From contig VXBP01005054.1 in the NCBI GenBank assembly GCA_013400115.1, positions 558,001 through 622,000 on the forward strand: a DNA stretch of 64,000 nt. The letters are read 5' to 3'. The position numbers were made by a program, and so were the translations under genes. Positions 24,901 to 33,900 of the stretch are shown in pieces (the stretch's first letter is position 1; each line of letters begins with the position of its first letter). The stretch comes from Rhinopomastus cyanomelas. Its lineage: Eukaryota; Chordata; Aves; Bucerotiformes; Rhinopomastidae. A model generated the notes under the pieces. The model did no database searches, was not told the DNA's origin, and was given only the letters and a program-made list of their open reading frames with translations.

Positions 24901-27900
24901 GGCACAGTCCTGGCTTCTTCAGCCCTCATAATTATTATTTACTAGTAACACAATCCTACCCCCATACACCTAATCCACAGAGAGACAAACCATGTGCAGG
25001 CTACAACAGCAATCTGTTATTTACCCTACCGTGTTCCACAGGTGCCTTGGAAATACTCCAAAATCTTGTGCTTCCCCACAGATCATCTCAACAGACACAG
25101 AAAACTGTTCAAAGTGCAGCTTGCTGCTTCATGTTCCTCTCACAGAAGTCAGGCACTTGAGATATCACAAGTTCACCTGCAAATTACTCACCTTCTGATA
25201 CAGCCAACAGCATTTCAAGGAAACAGTTTTCTAACTCTGAAGCCAGCAAAACAGCAGTTCAGCGTTCAAAACCAAGGCACAAACATACTTCCACAGCTGC
25301 TACCACTGCACGAGACACTCAGCTACCGCTATGATCCTGGATTTCTTACTCGATAAGGTCATGAATTACATTTAAACAAAGATCAAGCCAAGCATTAACC
25401 AGACTGCAACTCCCACCTATTAAACGAAGCTGCTTTACAGAATTATGACCTAGAGAAAGAGAGGCAGAAAAATCAATATTCTGCAATAAAAATGGGGGTC
25501 AGCACCCTATCTCATGTTTCCCAAATCAGAAGAAAAGCTTCTAATTCCTAGCACAAGCCAGGACAACTGAAGTACTGCGTCCAGTTCTGGAGCCCTTATT
25601 ACAGGAGGGATGTGGATGTGCTGGAGCGTGTGCNGTGAGAGGTTGGAACTGGATGATCAGGTGTTCCCTTCAAACCCTGAGTGATTCTGATTCCATAACT
25701 TCTCCAGTGAAGTGATCCTGCTGTGGCAGGGGGGTTGCACTAGATGATCTTTCAGGGTCCTTTCCAATCCCTAATGATTCTATGATTCTAAGCTTCTTTT
25801 CCAATCACAGGACAGAAGACAAAAAAGTTATCCAACAGCTCTAAGTCAGGGCTCTGCAGTCTCTGTTTTACAGGATCTAGAAAGAAAAAAAACATGGGAA
25901 GACTTCTCATCTATAACCCTAAATTACCTGCTCAGGCCCCAGTCTCCAACCAGAATACACAAATGCAGTGTCTCAGGTTAGCCAGCCAGGGAGCAAATTT
26001 TAATACAGTTTATTCCATGAAAATTTTTCTCTAATAAGAAATCTGATAAAGGAGCAATAACATGTTTACTTCTTGGTACTGGTGACTACCATCTAAGCAG
26101 AGAAAAGCAGTCTTCTCTTGAGATGGCAGGGAGTTTGCTACTTATAAAGAAAGGGTTGGAAAACAAGTTTAGTTTGCAAAACAAGCCCAAAAAGAAGCAG
26201 CCACTTTTGCAAAGTGCCTGGAGATTGTCCAACAAGAAGAATGCCTATAACCCAAAGACATGAGTGGCAGGAATACCTTCAGGTAAACCACAGAGCATGT
26301 GAACAACAGTTTCAGAACAAGCCTTTTTTAGTATTTTAGAAACACAGCTACCATTCAGTCCTGTATGTGAAGGCACATCAGAGACAACAAATGGTCTCCA
26401 AGCTTTCAACTATTAACTATGGGTTTTAATAACATCAAGAAGGGAAATGAATACAACCATTGCACTAAAAAGCTGCTCCAATGCTGGTAAACTGCTGATT
26501 TAACTACAGAAAACATTTACAGCAGTGCAGTGATGAGGCAAAAATCATTCAGGGTTCACCTGTTTAGCAATACACAGAGTGGTGTGACAGAGTCCTGTGA
26601 AGATCAGTGTGTTGAGCAATATTTGTGTGTGATGCACAACAAATAGCAGATCACGTGATTTTTCTTCACAGAAGGTAGGTGCATACGTGCCTTGAAAGGC
26701 AGTTTCCACTGCCTCCGTGGTTTGGTTTGCAAAAAGTTATCAGTGAGTAATTTTCTGTAGAACAAGGTAAATGGGAAGTTGCTGCAAAATAAAAAGTCTG
26801 AGAAGAACATGAGCACGTGAACTGCAAAATGCACGACTGCACGGATCACGAACTGCTTGGTACTTAGGCTTCATCCTCTACCACCTGCAATCCCCAATAA
26901 AGGCAAGGAAAAGAATTCCTAAAACACTATTTTAAAATGTTTTTTCCTGTCTAAATACAGTATTTTAGTCCTTAGAGCACACAAGTCTATCACCTTCCTA
27001 CTAACAGCAAACAGCAAATGGAAGGCTTTTACTTCATGCCATCTTTGCTGTTCTTCATGTCTGGGAAGAGAGGAGGAAATGCTCTTCAGCTTTATCAAAC
27101 AAGCAACTGAGAATTACTGAAGATGGTTTTGTGAAGTTTGGAAGTGAAAGTTGTACAATTCCTGGGACAAGCAGATTTCTGTATGTCTCATTCAACAGAT
27201 TCCGTAATACCACTGCCCTATGAGCTGCCAGGCAAACAAGAGCTGTGACAAAGACCAAGAGGAAAGTTTTAGAATACAACATCTCACAACAACCTGAACG
27301 CAAACCAGAATAGTACTGGTGCATAAACAGAGAGCTTCTGATCCTCAGGCAAACTCTCTTCCATACAGGGCGTTCAGAGTCACAAGGGTTTTTTTTACTT
27401 TTGCTTTAAAGAGTTCCACTTTTGTGAAGGAGACCAAGACAACAGCTACATAGGCTGGGTTTTTTGCCACTGCAAAGATAAAATGCCAACTCTGAAATAT
27501 CAACTCCTGCACCTCACATTCTATCTCCACCAGCTTTTCTATTAACTGCTACCCAGACTGTACATATGGTACAAAACATGTACAGCCCTTTCACAATTAA
27601 CTAGTTCTACTGTCATAGAACCATGTTCCCTGTATATATGTGGGGGGAAAAAAAACCAGCCATCAATGCTTTAAAACTGCCTGACATCTTCCACTTGTTG
27701 TTTGCAAGCACATAGCATAAAAATTGTAAGACTGGTAAGGCAGATCAGTTCTATTCCCAAGAAACAACAGGGTTTTGATTTCCAGCCCAGGACAATTTTA
27801 ACAAGTAGCTAACTTGTGAAGGTTACATGATTTCCTTCAAGAACAAATTCCACAGATACACAAATCCTTGACAAAGTCTTTGTTTCTATCACCTTGTTTA

Positions 27901-30900
27901 AAGCATCTCCTGCTGTAATCACCTATCTTCTCTGACCCCCTAGTTTCTTCTCTGAATAGCATGTGTAGATTTCTGACATACAGGGCTGCTCACCTTCTAA
28001 ACCAATATGGCAGAACATTGACCACATTTGCACTCCAACACTTCACCATTCACTCGTTGTCACAATTGGTTTCTGTGATTAGTGACCAGGACACTTAAAT
28101 CCCTGGAAACCCAGATCTAGTTCCTCAAGCCACAAAAAAACTTCCCACATAAACTAGAACAAGAGATTTAACTTTGCACCTAAAAAGGAACTGAAAATAC
28201 CTTTCCCGTCACATCAAAACACGAGGATGGGCACACTGAAGACCAAAAATGGCTAAATGCAATAGCAACACAGAGTACAGAGGCATTTAGAAGTTCACAA
28301 GTGCAGGCATGACTCCACATAACAACAACAAAATAATCCACAAAAAAACCTACCAAACAAATCCAGAGAATTCTGCTCAGCACACCAGGTGATTTTTTTT
28401 TTTTTTACATGAGCTACAGAAGGCACCCTGTGTTCTACAAAAGGAACGTGAAAAGAAGTAGCTTTATTTTTACAAAACTGAAAAGAAACACTTGACATTA
28501 CCTGCATCCTCCAAAAAGTACTGCACAGCCATCAGCACCTTCCCCTGAGGTTGTAGGTCAAGCTATGGAAAGAAAGATACCAACAGTGACGGATACAGCC
28601 AACTGAAACTCTCAGGAGTTTTAACAGATCTTTCTAGGGAATCAAAGCATAATAATCAATACCTACTGTAACCTTCTTCTACCTCTCTCTGCTGCATCTG
28701 AACCAGGAGCTTTATTCTATTGCTCTCACTAGTGTGCTGCATTTCTTTGATGTCTACTCAAAGCTTAGTGAAGGCAGACAAAGTTCACACTGTTTCTGCA
28801 CATCCCTTTCTGATTTCTGCAAAGCAGTAGAATGGATTCTGCTTTTACTATTAGCAAACTCAGAAACCCAATTTTGAAATACAATGTCTATACAATCTTT
28901 TATATGTTTATTGAGAGTATAAACTAGACAGATCTCACATCAGCAAAACAGTATCATGAGTTTTTCTGATGTGCTATCTGAAAAAAAAATGAGAAAAACA
29001 GCTACTGTATGTTTACAGTAAAATCCTGTAAAAAACAATATTTTACTTCCCTGTTCAAACATTACACACAGCTTCTGTGCCAGCAAGCCCAGCAAGAAGA
29101 AATGCCTCAGACAAGAGCTGAGGTCACCTCCTGTGCTCAGAAAGCAGTCACTATTAAACTGCTGCTTCATAAAATATAAGAAGCTACTAAAGTATGAAAG
29201 ACTCCTATTCAGTCTTCAGCACAGAACAAAGTATCCCTGGGTTAACAACAAATACAGCTTGTGAGGAACGGATTCATTAGGTACGGCATGTCCCCCACAA
29301 GTACCATTGCCCTATTGGGATAACAACTATATTTTCAACTTTAAGACAACATCTGTCACCCAAAACCCTTTGTCCAAAACAGCTGTTAGGAGGCAAAGAC
29401 CACAGCAATAGGTAGCACCGAGGGGCTGTCTCTCTGCATACAAAAATTACCGTGCAGACTATGGCATGCAGACTGACATCTCCGCTGGGCATGGTAGCCT
29501 GTGCAAGAGATGGCTGAACTTGTGCAAAGGAAGTTCAGTGCTGATGCTGCTTAAGTTATACCTGTTCTAAGGAAAATAAGCAGAGGATTTCAGACCACTG
29601 AACCGGCTGAAACATGAGCTCAGAAGGCTGGAGCACCTCTCTTACTAGGACAGGCTGAGGGAGCTGTGCTTGTTCAGCCTGAAGACTCCGGGGGAACTTG
29701 ATAGTGAGCCTCCCATATTTGGAAGAGGCCTCTAAGAAGGCTGAGGAAGAACTCCTCAATAGGGCATGGAACAACAGTATGAGGGGTCACAGCTTTAGGC
29801 TGGAAAAGGGTAGATTTGGGTCAGACATGAAGAAAAAGCTCTTTAATCTGAGGGAGGTGGATCCCAGGAACAGGTTGCCTAGAGAGATGGTTGAGATCCC
29901 ATCCCTGAAGACATTCAAGGTCAGACTCAATGGGGCACTGGGCAATCTGGTCTAGTGAGTCCCTGTTTGTTGTAGTGAGGTTGGACTGGATGACCTTTGA
30001 AGGTCTATTCCAACCCTGTGACTCCATGATTCTATGACTAAAACTGACCACCATTAGTTTTACCTACTCTTCTGAATAACTGCTCATCTCAGAATCCAGA
30101 TGCTCAAAATAAACTTCACTTTTCTTTTTCTCTGGATGAATTAAAATAATCAGATCCAATTTTACTAATTGCTATTTGCTATAAAACCTACCAGGCTTTG
30201 TAAAATAGCCACTCAGTGCCACATATTCCAGTATTTCAAACATTGACACCACAGATTGTATCTTCAATTTCTTTCACTTTGATTGTACATTATCTGCCTC
30301 AAAACTGCTGCTAAAATAATTCTTACAAGCTCTGCCACAGACGCTAAAGGGATCAAGTGCTTCTAGTTTCAAAGGAATAAGGCATCCATTCAGCTTGAAA
30401 GACATGTAACCAGGTCAGCAAGTTTAAAGAATCTATCTTCTTCCTTACCCAGAATTCTGCCTTGCCATTGCCTTTCTTGCACCGCTCTGCCAAGACCGAC
30501 ACACCTACAGTCACTTCAGATAATGGCTCTTCCGCTGCTTTCATGAGAACAATCTGAATCACACGTCCTTCATATATGTGGGCATCAAAAGTTGATTTCC
30601 ATTCTGGGTACATGGTAGGCTTCCTTTGAACTAGAGTTTTTCCTCTCTCTGAAAGTCACACAAAAAGGACCAAAACTGTGAAATCAAATAACGTAGACTA
30701 AACAAAATACAACAGGAAAACCCCTGTACTGAAACCAAAAGCAAATTACTTCCTAAACCTTGACCCAACCAAAGTATGAACACCCACTTCAAGCAATCAT
30801 TCCTTGGAAGGCACAGCTCACCCTGACAAACAGGGCACACAAAGCAGTGGAAGTGTTAACGTGCAGCCAGAGACACCAGGAGAGACAAATCTCATTGTTG

Positions 30901-33900
30901 AATTCAGAAGCTGGTTTAGTCAGTCACAACCTGACAGGTAATATTTGCACGGCTTCCTTCCAGTATAAATCTCCATGACACGTAATCTGTGCTGTGAGTA
31001 CCTACTACAGTAAGACAGAGTAAGATATGCCCCATGCTTACCCATTTTGAACTGAAACTGGTGGCTGAAAGATGAAAGGCTTCATATTTCAATAATCTGC
31101 TTCCAAGTTATTCCAATATTTCACTGTTATTCATAAGTCACTCTCTTTGGCATTGTACACTCTCTGCCACAACACCTACTTTTTAAAAGATACAACAAAG
31201 CCTTACTTTGTCCTATCTAGCATGTGCAGACCTTGAGTAATTAAAGAATAAGGAAAAGGCTCATTTTTGTTTTGTTGGTCACATTTACCCAGCCCCCCTC
31301 TGCAGACTCCTTCCCTGGGAGTTTTACAGTGCTTCACTGTTCTTATTAGACGAGGTTTTTTTTCCCCTAATACACAGACTCACTCTGTCTTGCCCTCATT
31401 TAAGCTAATTTCCTTCTGATCTTACCACAGCAGAGAAAACAGCTGTTGACTGCACAATCTGTGACAAGCATTAGCATCTATAATGAACATCTTATCTGGG
31501 GCTTTTAGTAGTCCCATCAACACGTCCAAATTACAAGCCTCCCGGGCGACTATATCCAGCAAGTCACCGTGACTCTGGCCAAGAGATGCCACCTCCCCAG
31601 TTTTTCTCCAGTTTGCTGCCGAGCCCATTATTTCCCATTTGTGCTTGGGTAACTCACTATAATTTTGGACGTTCTGCACAACTTCTGCAATTTGTCAGGA
31701 TCACTTGCTGTAATGAGAGTGCTTTTTAGTTACCCCTCCAGCTCAGAAGGATCTATATTTTCCCCAATGTGTGTAATCTGTTTCTATGCTACCAAAGCAG
31801 ATGAAATCACTGGCCCCCTCCCCAAGAAGCTGCACTGTGGTGTGTCTCCCAAAACAAGCAATAGAATTTGCATTTACTTCAATGAAGGGATGCTTACTTA
31901 AACACCTTGCTGGAAACCCCAGGCAAAGTTTGTGCCCGTTCATTAATAACCTGCTCTGCAGACTTCATTGTGCCGAGCTACTCAAACAAGAGTAGCAGAC
32001 AGCGCTCTCGTACTTCTTTATTAGGGAATGCCTGCCAACACCAGCGTTACTAACTACAGCGGGGACAAGCAGACTTAGGCCTGCGTGCCACAGAGTGCTC
32101 CAGAATGCTCACAAACAGGACCTCCTCTGCTTCACCACAGATTTAGGAATTCCTCTTCTACTCAATCAAAAAGCTTTTATCTTGAATTTTGGAGAACTCT
32201 GCAGGAAGAAAACCTCAAAGTCTTAGCAGAGCCAACCTAGGTACAGAGCCCTGTGCTTGATAGTCGTAACTATGGAAGAATTTGGAAATAAGGTGAAAAG
32301 TCTATAGGGAAAACTCAAACACACAATTTAGACATTACTACGATGAAAAACAAAGGTAAGTGGGAACTAAAAGGAAGCTGCCCGCACAGCAAGGTTTTTG
32401 CTTACGTTTAGAAAAGCAGGCACTTGCCTATGTTTTGGATTGCTAAAGCCAGACCACATAATCAAAAACACACACCTCAGCGGGCATCCCTGGAAATGTG
32501 AGAAATGGCACCTTTCTGTGAACATGTGAGAGTAATTCGAAGTTGGTAGAAGCAGCAGCCACTGCAGAAGAGCTTCTGAGAGAGGGAAAGAACTATTTCA
32601 GTGTGTTCACTGACTGCCTCTACACCCATGTTCCAATTAACACCCAGTTTGATGAGTTATTACAGGCATTTTTACTCTGTAGAACTGAAATAACTCACCT
32701 GAATTACTGGTGACAGCTTCCAGCCTGGCCATGCTGCTCTTGTAATTAAAATCATACTAATTAATCTTTGTCATGGATAACACTACCTGCCTGCAAATGA
32801 ACACATCAGAGCCAGCAAAGATGGGCCTCGAAGACTGTTCTTACCCCTCCTGTATTTAGGCCTCCTTTATGTCTCTGCTAACACTGCTGGCTTATGTGTG
32901 TTTACAAATTGGCTTAATGACTAATCATTAGGCAAATGTTCTCCTTTTTCCTACACAACAAGCTTCTCCTCAAGTACTTTTCAGCATGCAAATCCAACAA
33001 AGGTTATTACAGAACTTGTTGCCACACTGGCAACAAGAGCATCGGTGTCTTTTCCTGATTACCCCAATCTGTCACTGCTGCAAGACTCACTCTGCTCTCC
33101 TCCCCATTTTCTGGTACTTCAAACATACTAGTAAGGAAAAAAAGAGTTAGACAATTGTACTTTTTGAAAGAAGACAACAGAAAAAGAAAAAAGTGGATTT
33201 CTTCAGACCACTTCCATGTCTCCCCACGTTTTGGTAGATGCAACACTCATTGCAATTTTTCAGAGGTTTTCCCAACAGACTAGGAAACTGCTTTTCTGGA
33301 GCTTAACACACTTGCTCAATGATAACTTTTTCTGGTAGAGGCATGGCACCTTGTGTTTAAAGTATAATGTACCTTTTACAACCTCAGCAATAAGGGGAAA
33401 GGCCAGTCCCCTTGTAAGGAAGAAGAAAACTCACCCTTTCCTGAATATTTTGATGTCTTCTGAAGACCCGCAGCTGTAGTGCAGTATTAGATGGCTGCAG
33501 TCGAATCCAGCACAGCAAATTTCCTCTCATCCTGTTTGGCTACAGTGACCTGTAGCCATTTATTCTAGCTAAAGGTCACAGGTTTGGTCTAGTTTCTGTA
33601 CAGAAATGGTGTTTGAAGGCTGAGGGCCTGCTGAACAGGGAGGTACTGACAAGACCTTTGGTGCAATTCATGCCAGGCAAACATTTCTCCCAAAGTGCCT
33701 CAGTTACAACAAGAGAAATTTACTACTCTCTGCTTAGGATGGTTCTTTCAAACCTGCTGCAGTTCAGATCCACAACCACACACTCTCCCCTAGACAGCTT
33801 CTGCAAGTGCACTCTGTCACTTGTGGAACTGGCAAGAACAATGTTCTCTCTCACATTTGCAAACTTTTCTCAGGCAGAATTCTCAATGCACTGTAACCCA

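Larger units (their letters stand above)
16354..28501 (-). other. PRKCD intron 3, repeat-bearing (12.1 kb)
   Basis: Largest intron within the coding region, between the C2 end and the pseudosubstrate exon. It holds the nested CR1/SINE cluster (16.6-19.7 kb) and CR1 tails at 22.4, 23.6 and 25.6 kb. The stretches 19.7-22.4 kb, 23.9-25.5 kb and 25.8-28.5 kb show no gene or recognised repeat beyond a 30-bp CR1-like scrap near 21865. A single undetermined base is at 25634. Confidence 0.85.

Noticed and set aside
26861..26900. Minus-strand VVEDEA after an acceptor-like attgcag, considered as a PRKCD linker exon
   Set aside because: A stop codon follows at once, and exon 4 already continues in phase from exon 3.
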